Source of the DNA: Zoogloea oleivorans
GTDB lineage: Bacteria > Pseudomonadota > Gammaproteobacteria > Burkholderiales > Rhodocyclaceae
DNA length: 62,637 nt
Direction: 5' to 3'
Assembly: GCF_008107625.1 (NCBI RefSeq)
Contig: NZ_SDKK01000025.1
Coordinates: forward strand, 13,690 to 76,326
The translations under genes were made by a program, and so were the position numbers. Below are positions 16,992-25,201 of the stretch, piece by piece. Under the pieces are notes generated by a model. That model did no database searches. It had not been told where the DNA came from and saw only the letters and a program-made list of their open reading frames with translations. Every line of letters begins with the position of its first letter. Position 1 is the stretch's first letter.

Positions 16992-17075
16992 GCGTGTGAA
17001 GCACGCGCCTTCTCCAATGCCGATGCGGCATTGCGCACTCTCGCGGCACGATGCCGCCTCTTGGCTCGTGCCGCG
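16992..17075. other. oriT: Candidate origin of transfer (oriT) with nested inverted repeats
   Basis: Three inverted repeats lie within 85 bp, starting 33 bp upstream of the relaxase ATG: GCGTG/CACGC (16,992-17,006), AATGCCG-ATG-CGGCATT (17,016-17,032) and CGCGGCACGA/TCGTGCCGCG with a 14-base loop (17,042-17,075). oriT commonly lies beside the relaxase gene. The 448-bp gap from the relaxase to traF holds no convincing gene. The nic site was not identified. Confidence 0.5.
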
Positions 17076-17407
17076 CCACCCCCACGTGCAGACAGGGTTT
17101 TCAAGCGGCTGAGTGCCGCGACCTTTTATCTTGCCTTCCGCCTTTGCCCCTCGCTGGCGCTCCGGACGTCGGCGGCCCGGCGACGCTGCGCTGCTTGCAG
17201 CCAGCGCGCCGGCGAACGCGGCGACGGCCCTCGGCCGGGCGCGTTCGAGGCAAGACGCCTGCACGTGGGAAAGCGGCGCCGGATGTTGCGCGACGTGCGG
17301 CGCCGAATACGCAAAGTCAACGCTCGCACGACACGCGCGACGACACGGCGACGGCCAGCGGAACGACACGCTGGATGGCACGGTGAAGCGCAGCGAATCG
17401 GCGGCCA

Positions 17408-17995
17408 TCATCGGCGAGTCTCCAACCAGACCGGATGCGCGACGCCGAGCACAGCGGATGCGCGCACCGGGCCGAAGTAGCGGCTGTCGAACGAGGCCGG
17501 GTTGGTCACGCTCAACAGGAACAGCTCGTCCGGTTCGAGACGGCGGCATTGCTGCCAGGATGGCAGCGGGCGGCCGAAGCGGGCGGCGGGCAAGACGGCA
17601 GCCACCGGCACGCCGTCGATGCGCACACTGCGACCGATGATGCACACCTCCTGCGGCGCAATCGCACCGATCCGCTTGAGCAGCGGCACGCGCGTCGGCA
17701 GGTAGCCGCGCTGCGCGGCCAGTGCAACGGCCTCGGCCGGCAGCGGGACGAGCACGATGCTGTCCACGGACAACGGACGTGGCAGCGAGTCGGCTCGGTG
17801 GTCGAACGGCTCGATGCGATACCAGCCGACCGCCACACTGTCGGACGGGTTGTAGGTGAAGCGCGGCAGCGGCGACACGAACGAGGCCCAGGCCAGCGCA
17901 GCGAGGCCGCAGGCCGACAGGCTCGCCAGCACGATGCGAGCGCGCCCGAGCGAGCGAGAATGCGGCGCGGTGCCGGATGTGGAAAGCGTCGTCAT
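17408..17995 (-). CDS. traF: TraF, S26-family peptidase for pilin maturation
   Basis: 195 residues with one N-terminal membrane segment (about 20-40). The signal-peptidase Ser/Lys dyad appears as Ser53 in YNPSDSVAVGWY and Lys107 in PLLKRIGA. In RP4, TraF processes and cyclises the TrbC pilin, and trbC is present here. The start overlaps the DUF2840 stop as ATGA. The 3' end abuts a 448-bp non-coding region before the relaxase. Confidence 0.9.
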   Translation of the reverse strand: MTTLSTSGTAPHSRSLGRARIVLASLSACGLAALAWASFVSPLPRFTYNPSDSVAVGWYRIEPFDHRADSLPRPLSVDSIVLVPLPAEAVALAAQRGYLPTRVPLLKRIGAIAPQEVCIIGRSVRIDGVPVAAVLPAARFGRPLPSWQQCRRLEPDELFLLSVTNPASFDSRYFGPVRASAVLGVAHPVWLETRR

Positions 17996-18522
17996 GGCAG
18001 CGCCCTCCCGGCCAGCCAGGCGGCGTGCCGCTCGGCGGTGTACGCCGGCAGCGGCACGCGGGCCGCGAGCCGGTTGCCGAGCGTGCGCCAGTACGCGGGC
18101 GACACGTCGGCAGGCGCGATGCCCAGAGCCTCGATGGCGTCGAGCTGCGCCAGCACAGCGCGCACGGCGGGTTCGCCCTCGGCGTGCAGTAGCAGGCGCG
18201 CGCCGGGCAGCACGCCGGGGATGCGCTGCGCCGCGTCCTGCGGCGTACAAGCCTGCATCGTCATGAGCTGCCAGCGGATCGTGCCGTAGTCGTTGGCGTG
18301 CCAGCGGATGCGGCAGAACATCGCGCCGGGCAGGAACACCGCGACGCGCCGCCAGCGGTCGAGCCGGACGATGCGCGCCGGCTCGCCGAACCGCAGGTAA
18401 AGGTCGATGCGTTGCTCGATGTAGGCCAGCGAAACGCGAGTCAGCGATGCGGCGCCCGCTTGGTGGGCGAGCGCTGCAAACGTGGGCGGCGTAGCTGGAG
18501 CCGCCGAAGGTTGCGGGTTCAT
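17992..18522 (-). CDS. DUF2840-family protein
   Basis: 176 residues. The segment YIEQRIDLYLRFGEPARIV followed by FLPGAMFCRIRWHANDYGTI is characteristic of DUF2840 proteins, which are found beside parA and traF in Tn4371-type elements. The function is unknown. No membrane segment or catalytic motif was seen. ATGA overlaps with both neighbours place it in a parA-rhh-DUF2840-traF operon and define its ends. Confidence 0.85.
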   Translation of the reverse strand: MNPQPSAAPATPPTFAALAHQAGAASLTRVSLAYIEQRIDLYLRFGEPARIVRLDRWRRVAVFLPGAMFCRIRWHANDYGTIRWQLMTMQACTPQDAAQRIPGVLPGARLLLHAEGEPAVRAVLAQLDAIEALGIAPADVSPAYWRTLGNRLAARVPLPAYTAERHAAWLAGRALP

Positions 18523-18770
18523 TGGGTGCTCTCTGGGAATTCGCGTTCCAGCAGTGCACGCAGCAGTTCGGCGACGGTCACGCCTTGCGTGAACGCAGAG
18601 ACCTTGACGCGGGCGCGCATCGCGGGGGTGATGTCGAGGGTCAGGCGCGCGGTGTAGAGGTCGCCTTTCTGGATGCCATCGGCGTCCCCTTGGCGAACCC
18701 ACGCCTCGGCGTGAGGGTTCGCCGGCGGACGCGCACCGATGGCGATGCGTTTGCCGCTGTGCTGGCTCAT
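18519..18770 (-). CDS. Ribbon-helix-helix partner of ParA
   Basis: 83 residues from MSQHSGKRIAIGARPPANPH. The C-terminal half (YTARLTLDITPAMRARVKVS then TVAELLRALLEREF) looks like a ribbon-helix-helix dimer, and the N terminus is a flexible basic tail. This resembles ParG-type partners of small ParA ATPases, which bind the centromere and repress their own operon. The ATG overlaps the parA stop. A GTG nine bases earlier is possible. ParG-like function is inferred from size and position. Confidence 0.75.
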   Translation of the reverse strand: MSQHSGKRIAIGARPPANPHAEAWVRQGDADGIQKGDLYTARLTLDITPAMRARVKVSAFTQGVTVAELLRALLEREFPESTQ

Positions 18771-19405
18771 GTCGGCCACCGCAGCAGTTCATCCACCAGC
18801 GCCGTGATCTCGCGTGCGGCGGCGCTGTCGGGCGCCGTCTCGCGTGCGAGGCGGCCGGCGGCCACGCTGTCGGCGAACACGATGCGCTGATGCACCTCCG
18901 AGCGCAATGCTGGCAGCGGCTGGTCGGCCAATGCCTGGCGCGCTTCACGGCCGATGATGGTCGTACTGACGCGCCGATTGATGGCGAAGGCTGCGCGTAG
19001 CGCTGGCCGGAACACCTGCGCCTCGCGGATCAGCGCCACCATCTCGGTAGACGCCCACAAGTCGTAGGGACTGGGCTGCACCGGGATCAGCACGTGCTCG
19101 GCCGCCAGCAGCGCCGAGCGCGCCAGCGCGGCGATACGCGGCGGGCCGTCGATGACGACGTGATCGGCCTGGCGTGCTAGCTCCGGCGCTTCCTGGTGCA
19201 GCGTCTCGCGTGCGAGACCTACTGCACTGAACAAACGTGGCGAGCCCTGTTGGGCGCGCCGCTGCGTCCAGTCCAGCGCCGAGCCTTGCGGATCGGCGTC
19301 CAGCAGAACGACTTGCTGGCCGCGCATGGCCAGCTCGCCTGCGATATGCGTGGCGAGCGTGGTCTTGCCAACGCCGCCTTTCTGATTGAGCAAGGCGATG
19401 ATCAT
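18767..19405 (-). CDS. parA: ParA partition ATPase
   Basis: 212 residues starting MIIALLNQKGGVGKTTLATH, with the deviant Walker A KGGVGKTT at residues 9-16, then VVLLDADPQGSALDW and VVIDGPPR. It is a short ParA/MinD-like ATPase without an N-terminal HTH, so regulation would come from its small partner. It should stabilise the element while it is excised or replicating. GGAGG precedes the ATG. An upstream in-frame extension of 27 residues is less likely. Confidence 0.92.
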   Translation of the reverse strand: MIIALLNQKGGVGKTTLATHIAGELAMRGQQVVLLDADPQGSALDWTQRRAQQGSPRLFSAVGLARETLHQEAPELARQADHVVIDGPPRIAALARSALLAAEHVLIPVQPSPYDLWASTEMVALIREAQVFRPALRAAFAINRRVSTTIIGREARQALADQPLPALRSEVHQRIVFADSVAAGRLARETAPDSAAAREITALVDELLRWPT

Positions 19406-19582
19406 GGCCCGGCCCTCCTGGCTGGAAAGCTGGGTTTTCTGTACCGCGCGAATCGCCGTGTGCCGTGCCGTTTGTCGTTTATCCACCGAAACGGCGCGCT
19501 GTTTTTATTAGTTAAAGAATTTAAGTTAGGGAAGTTAGAGAGACCGAAAACCCGCGCCGCTATTAGGATTTCGGCGGTTTCG

Positions 19583-19647
19583 CACGCCTGATAGCACGAT
19601 AGGGACACGCCCGATAGCACGATACCCACCACGCCTGATAGCACGAG
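19583..19647. repeat. Three 18-bp direct repeats, probable RepA iterons
   Basis: The unit CACGCCtGATAGCACGAt occurs at 19,583, 19,606 and 19,630, spaced 23 and 24 bp, about two helical turns, with one or two differences between copies. The array lies just beyond the repA stop. An AT-rich stretch (about 19,500-19,545) is on the other side, as at iteron origins. A DnaA-box-like TTATCCCCG is at 19,671. Confidence 0.65.
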
Positions 19648-19670
19648 GCCATTCACAGGTTTTCCCCGAG

Positions 19671-20537
19671 TTATCCCCGTGCCGTCCGCAGCACGGGCCT
19701 GAAAGTCAGCAGTTCGGCCCCGTCGTCCGGCATCCGCTCGATGCCCAGGACGTATCCCGGCATCGACTGCCGCGCCACCAGCGCGCGCAGGTCGCAGGCG
19801 AAGTCGTAGGGCTTCGCCGTGCTGCCCGATTTGCGGTGCAGGTGTTTGAAGTCGAACTGCCAGCCGCCCGGCTGCTTGCCGCCGTGCTTGCGCACCAGGC
19901 GGTACAGCCAGCGCTCGATGCCACCCGTGAGCTTGAAATAGGCCGGGTCGATGGTTAGCACCAGCGCCGCGTCCAGCACGCCCGCGTAGAACCAGTCCGG
20001 CAGGATCAGCTCGATGCCCAGCGGTGTGCCGCGGGCGTCGGCCAACTCCTTCCATTCGTTGATCCACGAGAAGCGATGCAGGCGCCGCCCGGTCGTCTCG
20101 CGGATGGAAGTGGCCACCGTGGTCGATTGCAGGCGATCCAAGGCCGCTTTGAGGCGCTGGTAATCGCGCAGCGACGTACCGCGCCCGATGAAGCGCAGGA
20201 TCTCGTAGGGCGTGGCGCGCATGAGCCGCGATGGGCGAATGCCCGCATCGCGCGCTTCCACGATCTGGCTGGCAGCCCAGATCAGGATGTCGGCATCCCA
20301 GATTGTGGCGATGCCATGCTCCTGCGTTCCCTCCACCCGGATCGTCACGCCGCCGGCGCGGAAGTCGATCGGCTGGACGCGCTTCGACTTCGCCAGCGAG
20401 AAGAACGGAAAGGCCATCAAATCCTGGCTGTCGCGCGGCGCCATGTCGCCCGGCAGCGCGCGGAACAGATCGAGCTGTTCCCGCTCCTGCATTGATCGCT
20501 GCCCCGATGATCGGGACGACAGCGACGGGTTGGACAT
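19671..20537 (-). CDS. repA: RepA replication initiator
   Basis: 288 residues from MSNPSLSSRSSGQRSMQERE. The segment LMAFPFFSLAKSKRVQPIDF and the winged-helix region (LRDYQRLKAALDRLQSTTVA) match RepA initiators of Tn4371-type ICEs and some plasmids. Such initiators allow autonomous rolling or theta replication after excision. The gene follows a small HTH gene by 26 bp and is followed by iteron-like repeats and parA, giving a rep-par cassette. A GTG six bases upstream and a longer frame are alternatives. Confidence 0.88.
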   Translation of the reverse strand: MSNPSLSSRSSGQRSMQEREQLDLFRALPGDMAPRDSQDLMAFPFFSLAKSKRVQPIDFRAGGVTIRVEGTQEHGIATIWDADILIWAASQIVEARDAGIRPSRLMRATPYEILRFIGRGTSLRDYQRLKAALDRLQSTTVATSIRETTGRRLHRFSWINEWKELADARGTPLGIELILPDWFYAGVLDAALVLTIDPAYFKLTGGIERWLYRLVRKHGGKQPGGWQFDFKHLHRKSGSTAKPYDFACDLRALVARQSMPGYVLGIERMPDDGAELLTFRPVLRTARG

Positions 20538-20563
20538 GGAGATGGCCACCGGCGAAGCACCGT

Positions 20564-20875
20564 TCAGCGCGCACGGCTGTCGGCCGAGTGGTGCTCGGCG
20601 TATTCGGGATCGGACGTGGCCTCGAAGCTGCGCTGGTCGGCCCAAACGTCGAGGTCGGCCACCGCGTACATGACGCGGCGGCCAAACTTGCGGAAACGCG
20701 GGCCGCCGCCGATCACGCGCTGTTTCTCCAGCGTGCGCGGCGACAAGCGCAAATATTCGGCGGCCTCGTCGTTGGTCAGGTAGCGTTGAGGTTGTGTAGC
20801 AGCAGCGGGTTGCTGCTGCGTGGCGTGTGCGGCAGCAGGCCGCAAGGGAGCAGGTCGCATCGGGTAAGCCTCCAT
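20564..20875 (-). CDS. AlpA/MerR-like helix-turn-helix protein
   Basis: 103 residues. A low-complexity Ala/Gln/Pro N terminus is followed by RYLTNDEAAEYLRLSPRTLE, a compact winged HTH of the AlpA/excisionase type that continues VIGGGPRFRKFGRRVMY. Family members act as excisionase-like or regulatory DNA-binding proteins. Its place directly before repA is standard in Tn4371 relatives, and it may control repA. There is no evidence in the sequence for an excisionase role. Confidence 0.8.
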   Translation of the reverse strand: MEAYPMRPAPLRPAAAHATQQQPAAATQPQRYLTNDEAAEYLRLSPRTLEKQRVIGGGPRFRKFGRRVMYAVADLDVWADQRSFEATSDPEYAEHHSADSRAR

Positions 20876-20945
20876 CGTTCAGGACAGTCCAGCCGCGACG
20901 CGCGGCCAGATGGAGGCAGTCTCAAGAAAGGGATGCGTCCCGTTG

Positions 20946-20978
20946 AGGGTCGTTTTGCTGGGGACGCAAAACGACCCT
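20946..20978. repeat. Perfect 13-bp inverted repeat
   Basis: AGGGTCGTTTTGC and GCAAAACGACCCT flank a 7-base loop. It lies 8 bp beyond the DUF2285 stop. There is no T-run, so it may be a non-canonical terminator, an operator for the nearby HTH protein, or a single-strand origin hairpin. Confidence 0.6.
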
Positions 20979-20985
20979 GTTCAAT

Positions 20986-21741
20986 TCATTGGAGTTGCGC
21001 CAGGCGGCGATAGCCAGCGCGCATCAGACCCTGGCCGCGTCGCACCAAACGGCGCACGCGCGACCGCAGGCCGCCGTCGGCATACCAGCCTTTGACCACG
21101 GCATCGGTGCCGAACAGTCCCTCGGCGACTTCACGCAATGACGCGCCTGCCAAGGTGGCATCAAGCGCCTGCAAGGTGTGCAGCTCCTGCAGCGCTGTCG
21201 GCGCGGGCCGGGGCCGAGCCGCCGCCGTAGGCGTGCCTTCGGCGGCCACAGCCAGCTTGTCCAGTTCGGCCCGGAGCGTGCAATGGCGTGCGCAAGGCAT
21301 GTCGCACGCGCGGATGGCGTAGACGTAGGCCATGCCATCCTCCAGGTCTGGCGCCAACGCCAGGCGCAAGCAGCAGCCGGGCCAGCGCGTGGCGAGCATC
21401 AGGCGTCGGCCATCGTGGATCAGGTGCTTGTGGCCGGGAATGCGCCACAGCTCGAACGCGACGGCATCCGGGGGCGGGTCGATGTCCGGGTGAAGTTGCG
21501 CCGTGCAAGGGTGGCCGGGAAGCCAGGCTGGATGCGCGTCGCGCGCATCCAGGGCCGGGTCTTCCAGCATACGCAGCCCCCAACCGTGAGCGGTTTCCGG
21601 CTGGCGATGGCGGTGTAGCCAGTCGCCTCGGTAATCGGGATGCCGGCGCAAATACTCCCAAGCCAGTGCCAAGTCGTCCAGGTGCAGCACGTAGAGATAT
21701 GCGGCTGTGGGATACCAAGGTTCGACGCTTCGATCAGTCAT
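20986..21741 (-). CDS. DUF2285-domain protein
   Basis: 251 residues. The N-terminal part (WYPTAAYLYVLHLDDLALAW) is the short domain often fused to DUF2285 in ICE proteins. The C-terminal part (SLREVAEGLFGTDAVVKGWY then LRSRVRRLVRRGQGLM) is the DUF2285 DNA-binding-like region. These proteins are annotated as likely regulators in Tn4371-type elements. The function is not established. The start follows AGGAGG on the coding strand. Confidence 0.82.
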   Translation of the reverse strand: MTDRSVEPWYPTAAYLYVLHLDDLALAWEYLRRHPDYRGDWLHRHRQPETAHGWGLRMLEDPALDARDAHPAWLPGHPCTAQLHPDIDPPPDAVAFELWRIPGHKHLIHDGRRLMLATRWPGCCLRLALAPDLEDGMAYVYAIRACDMPCARHCTLRAELDKLAVAAEGTPTAAARPRPAPTALQELHTLQALDATLAGASLREVAEGLFGTDAVVKGWYADGGLRSRVRRLVRRGQGLMRAGYRRLAQLQ

Positions 21742-22113
21742 GACGCAACCTCCTGTTGGGCAGGGATCGTCGCCACGTCGGCACGCTGGAGCTACGCCAT
21801 CAAAACATCACCGTCCTACCACCAAAGTGATACTCTTGAACCGTAACGAGCGGTGTCAAGACTGATTGGCTCCGAAGTCTTACGTGGATTGTCCGAATGC
21901 GACGGCTGTGCAACCCGGAATTGAGGGCACGGCACCGGACACCCTGCCGCAAGCTGCGCAGTGCATCATGCCCCTTTGGATCAGGGCGGTACCGACTTGG
22001 CGCAAGAGTGGCGATTCAGATTGCCGGCGTCATAAACCAGACTGAAAAAGACACAATGCGCCGCAACGGCCTGTGTCTGGATGACCTTCCGCAGCGGGGG
22101 CCATGAGGCTCGA
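21742..22113. other. Non-coding interval between DUF2285 and DUF2958 genes
   Basis: 372 bp with no convincing gene. Beyond the DUF2285 ribosome binding site, I see no repeat or promoter I would defend. Confidence 0.5.
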
Positions 22114-22464
22114 TCAGTCTGGGATCGAGCCGTCGGCCTGCGCCAGCCGGATGTACTCCGATAACGGCCGCGACGCTCGGAAATACAGGTCGCGTTGGAT
22201 GGGCCGCCGACGCGGCCCGACGATGACTGCCAAGTCGGATAGCTTGACCGTCCCCAACTCCGGCATGCCGATGCCGAGGTCGATGAGGCCCCAGGCCGTG
22301 TCGCCATCGGCGGGGTCGAGCGCAGCCAGCAACCAGGTCGCGTGCGCATCCGGCGTGAACAGCCGCACCACGGGTATTAGGTCAATGCTCTGTTCAGCCG
22401 CGCGTGCCGCTCCGTTGGCGAGCAGTTGCGCTCGCTCGTCTACGGTGGCGAGAGGCTGGGTCAT
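22114..22464 (-). CDS. DUF2958-family protein
   Basis: 116 residues from MTQPLATVDERAQLLANGAA. The core FTPDAHATWLLAALDPADGD and WGLIDLGIGMPELGTVKLSD is the DUF2958 signature, a small conserved protein of conjugative elements with unknown function. The chosen start excludes an N-terminal extension that reads through the upstream non-coding region. It lies at the edge of the ICE core, with the XRE-SIR2 cargo pair divergent from it. Confidence 0.85.
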   Translation of the reverse strand: MTQPLATVDERAQLLANGAARAAEQSIDLIPVVRLFTPDAHATWLLAALDPADGDTAWGLIDLGIGMPELGTVKLSDLAVIVGPRRRPIQRDLYFRASRPLSEYIRLAQADGSIPD

Positions 22465-22780
22465 GGTCAGGAATCCCACGAAACCGAGGATGCACGAATC
22501 CGCCTTTCCGCGAAAGCGTGGAACCACCGAACCGGATGTGCGCTTTCGTGCGCAAACACGGATGCGGAAGCCATCGAATCCGTACATGCACGGAAACGGA
22601 AAAGCGGAATTATGGAAGTCAGGAAAAGCACAGATACGGCTCTCAGATTCGGTCGGAATCCACAGATGCGGATTTCAGTAAAGGCGCAAAGCCGTAAGGC
22701 TCATCGCCAAATGAACACTATAGATTGTAGCCCTATAGAGCGCAATCGACTGTCATCTTGGTTTTTGAGGAAACCACCGG
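22465..22780. promoter_or_regulatory. Divergent intergenic region with repeated motifs
   Basis: 316 bp between the DUF2958 gene and the XRE gene. It has several loose repeats of the form GATGCGGA/GAATCCG, a CTTTC-CGC-GAAAG dyad, and two CTATAG hexamers (22,718-22,723 and 22,733-22,738) 15 bp apart near the XRE start. The CTATAG pair is a candidate operator for the XRE protein. No gene is present. Confidence 0.4.
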
Positions 22781-23071
22781 ATGACAGCGAAAAATTCATT
22801 GGCGATGGCACTGAAGACAGTCAGGAAGGCGCGCGGCCTGAGCCAGGAAGCGTTCTCCGACGTCTCCAGCCGGACCTACCTGAGTTCGCTGGAGCGTGAT
22901 CTGAAAAGCCCGACGCTCAACAAGCTGGCCGAGTTGTGCAAGGTGATGGAGATCCATCCGGTGACGCTTCTGGCATTGGCGTATTCGGGGAACAACCCCA
23001 AGAAGGCGGATCAACTACTCTCGCAGGTTCGGCATGAGCTTGAACTGCTGGCACAGACAGGCGACGAATGA
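22781..23071 (+). CDS. XRE-family regulator paired with SIR2 gene
   Basis: 96 residues. The HTH (KTVRKARGLSQEAFSDVSSR then TYLSSLERDLKSPTLNKLAE) is a standard XRE/Cro fold. The remaining helix is short, with no sensor domain. The gene is preceded by GAGGAAACC and overlaps the following SIR2 gene by ATGA, so it probably represses or tunes its partner. Such XRE-toxin pairs are common in defence and addiction modules. Confidence 0.88.
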   Translation: MTAKNSLAMALKTVRKARGLSQEAFSDVSSRTYLSSLERDLKSPTLNKLAELCKVMEIHPVTLLALAYSGNNPKKADQLLSQVRHELELLAQTGDE

Positions 23072-24849
23072 CACTTCTCCAGAACGACCCTATCACCCAA
23101 CTTGGATTTTCCGTCTACGAGAACAAAGGGGTCTTCGCTGTTCTTCTGGGGTCGGGCCTGTCGCGCTCCGCAGAGATTCCGACCGGGTGGGAAATTACGT
23201 TGGACCTGGTGCGCCGTGTGGCGACCGCCCAAGGCGTCGAGGAGCAGTCCGATTGGGCAAAGTGGTACCGGGAAAAGACCGGGCAAGAGCCGAACTATTC
23301 CGCGCTGCTGGAGGAGATCGCCAGTTCACCCGATGAGCGTAGGGCGATATTGCATCGGTACATCGAGCCAGATGAGCAGGATCGCGAAGAAGGCCGGAAA
23401 ATCCCGACCAAGGCGCATCACGCGATAGCGCAGTTGGTTCGTTCTGGTCACGTCCGGGTCATCGTCACGACCAACTTTGACCGGCTCATGGAAAACGCCC
23501 TTCGGGAGCAAGGAGTCGAGCCCACCGTGGTTTCCTCCGCAGACGTTTTGGCGGGTGCCGAGCCATTGACGCACAGTCGCTGTTACCTGCTCAAGCTGCA
23601 TGGCGATTACAAGGATGCCCGCATCCTGAACACCGATCAGGAACTGAGCGCTTACCCGGAAAGCTACGACAAACTGCTGGACCGTATCTTTGATGAGCAT
23701 GGTCTGATCATCTGCGGCTGGTCGGGTGAATGGGATCATGCCCTGCGGGCAGCCTTCCTCCGTGCACCGAACAGGCGCTATCCCGTGTATTGGGCGGCCC
23801 GGGGTGCGTTGGGCTCGGGAGCCAGCGAACTGGCCATCCATCGAAGCGCCAAGACGATACCGATCTCAGGCGCGGACGAGTTTTTCCAAACACTTCAACA
23901 GCGAGTCGAAACGCTTGAGCAGAGCCAGCGTCAGAATCCGCTGAGCGTCGAATTGTTGGTCAATAGTACGAAGCGCTACCTGGCGAAGCCGGAACATCGT
24001 ATTCAACTGGACGAGTTGCTTTCGCAGGAGGCGGAGCGATTGATGGTGCAACTCGATGGGAGTCAATTCGCGCCCCATGGCCAGTGGAATCAGGAAGAGT
24101 TCCGATCGCGGGTACGACGATACGAGGCGCTGGCCGAACCCTTGACGCGCATGGCTGGCGTCCTCGGCAGATGGGGGGATGGTTCTGAATTGACCACGAT
24201 CCTCGACATCATCAGAGGACTGTATATGCAGGCCGAGAAGGTTGGAAACGGCCTGTTGGTTTGGCTCGGTCTGCGATCTTATCCGGCCGTCTTGATATTT
24301 ACTGCCTACGGAGTCGGCCTGACGCGCTCGCAGCGATGGAAGACACTTCACGAACTGCTGGTTGCGCCCTGGCCTCGGGAATATCGTGACCCGAAACGAG
24401 TGGTTTCCACGCTGTTCCTGGATGAGTGGAAAGGGGCGAAAAATGAAGTCTGGAAAGAATTGGAAGGCCTTGATCGTCGCAAGACCCCTCTCAGTGATCA
24501 TCTGCTTGATGTGATGACGAACTGGCGGTCCAGCTTTGCAGGTGTATCGGCTGAATTTGAGCTGGTGTTTGAACGATTCGAACTGCTTGCTGCTCTTGTC
24601 TATCTGGAGGAAGACAGCGAAGCGAGTTTGGAACAAGCCTTTACCAATACACCTCACGGGCTGTTCGCCCGTATGCCCGTAGGGCGCGTTGGATGGCATG
24701 ACTCGTCAGCCAATTCACTGATTCTGGAGCTTCAATCGGAAGCGACCATCACAGCTTTGCTGGACGCAGGCTTTGCGCGGAACAGCCGCCGCTTCTTGGA
24801 ACTCTCCATTGAGAGTTTCAAGCGCTACGTGGGCAAGATGTCATGGTAG
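23068..24849 (+). CDS. SIR2-domain protein, probable NAD-consuming defence effector
   Basis: 593 residues. The N-terminal SIR2 domain spans about residues 18-290: GSGLSRSAEIPTGWE (NAD-binding loop), TTNFDRLMENAL with the catalytic-type Asn near residue 136, and LKLHGDYKDARIL with the His near 178. The remaining 300 residues are helical and carry no recognised domain. Bacterial SIR2 proteins in anti-phage systems (DSR1, DSR2, Thoeris ThsA) degrade NAD+ to abort infection. There is no TIR, Ago or HerA partner here, only the overlapping XRE gene. Function as defence is inferred from family and island context. Confidence 0.8.
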   Translation: MTLLQNDPITQLGFSVYENKGVFAVLLGSGLSRSAEIPTGWEITLDLVRRVATAQGVEEQSDWAKWYREKTGQEPNYSALLEEIASSPDERRAILHRYIEPDEQDREEGRKIPTKAHHAIAQLVRSGHVRVIVTTNFDRLMENALREQGVEPTVVSSADVLAGAEPLTHSRCYLLKLHGDYKDARILNTDQELSAYPESYDKLLDRIFDEHGLIICGWSGEWDHALRAAFLRAPNRRYPVYWAARGALGSGASELAIHRSAKTIPISGADEFFQTLQQRVETLEQSQRQNPLSVELLVNSTKRYLAKPEHRIQLDELLSQEAERLMVQLDGSQFAPHGQWNQEEFRSRVRRYEALAEPLTRMAGVLGRWGDGSELTTILDIIRGLYMQAEKVGNGLLVWLGLRSYPAVLIFTAYGVGLTRSQRWKTLHELLVAPWPREYRDPKRVVSTLFLDEWKGAKNEVWKELEGLDRRKTPLSDHLLDVMTNWRSSFAGVSAEFELVFERFELLAALVYLEEDSEASLEQAFTNTPHGLFARMPVGRVGWHDSSANSLILELQSEATITALLDAGFARNSRRFLELSIESFKRYVGKMSW

Positions 24850-24853
24850 CAGT

Positions 24854-24877
24854 CGCCCCGCCGCGAAGGGCGGGGCG
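24854..24877. terminator. Bidirectional hairpin between convergent genes
   Basis: CGCCCCGCC and GGCGGGGCG form a perfect 9-bp stem with a 6-base loop, between the SIR2 stop and the convergent DUF736 stop. It lacks a T-run, but its position suits a shared terminator. Confidence 0.5.
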
Positions 24878-24886
24878 CTACGGCGG

Positions 24887-25201
24887 TCACGCCGCCGGGG
24901 GCTTGCTGCGCGACCAGATCAGGTCGTGCGTGCCGTCCTCGCCTTCGATCAGGCGGGCATAGACCGTAGCAGGAAACGAAGGATCGTCGAGGGTCACGGA
25001 CAGGTATTCCCGCCCGGCCTCGCTGGTCTTCTTCCATGCCGCGCCGATATCGTGACTGGCCGCCTGCAGGCGGAAGTCGGGAGCGTTCTCGCTGCTGCCC
25101 TTGTCGTTGGGAACCAGCTTGACCTTGACGTTGAGCGTCAGGGTGCGCAGCGTGCCGGTGAAGCCATCTTTGTCTGCGGTGAAGGTGCCGATGTTGGCCA
25201 T
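24887..25201 (-). CDS. DUF736-family protein
   Basis: 104 residues starting [20 protein letters not shown], the conserved N terminus of DUF736 proteins. The rest ([20 protein letters not shown] and [20 protein letters not shown]) matches family layout. These small beta-rich proteins are carried by conjugative elements, and their role is unknown. The start is fixed by the family N terminus and a GGAAAAAA-rich upstream region. The long parB frame overlaps its first 64 bp. Confidence 0.9.
   Translation of the reverse strand: MANIGTFTADKDGFTGTLRTLTLNVKVKLVPNDKGSSENAPDFRLQAASHDIGAAWKKTSEAGREYLSVTLDDPSFPATVYARLIEGEDGTHDLIWSRSKPPAA

Noticed and set aside
17126-17329. Open frames in the region between relaxase and traF
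   Set aside because: They are Arg-rich frames of GC-rich DNA with no RBS. The area is better explained as oriT and non-coding DNA.
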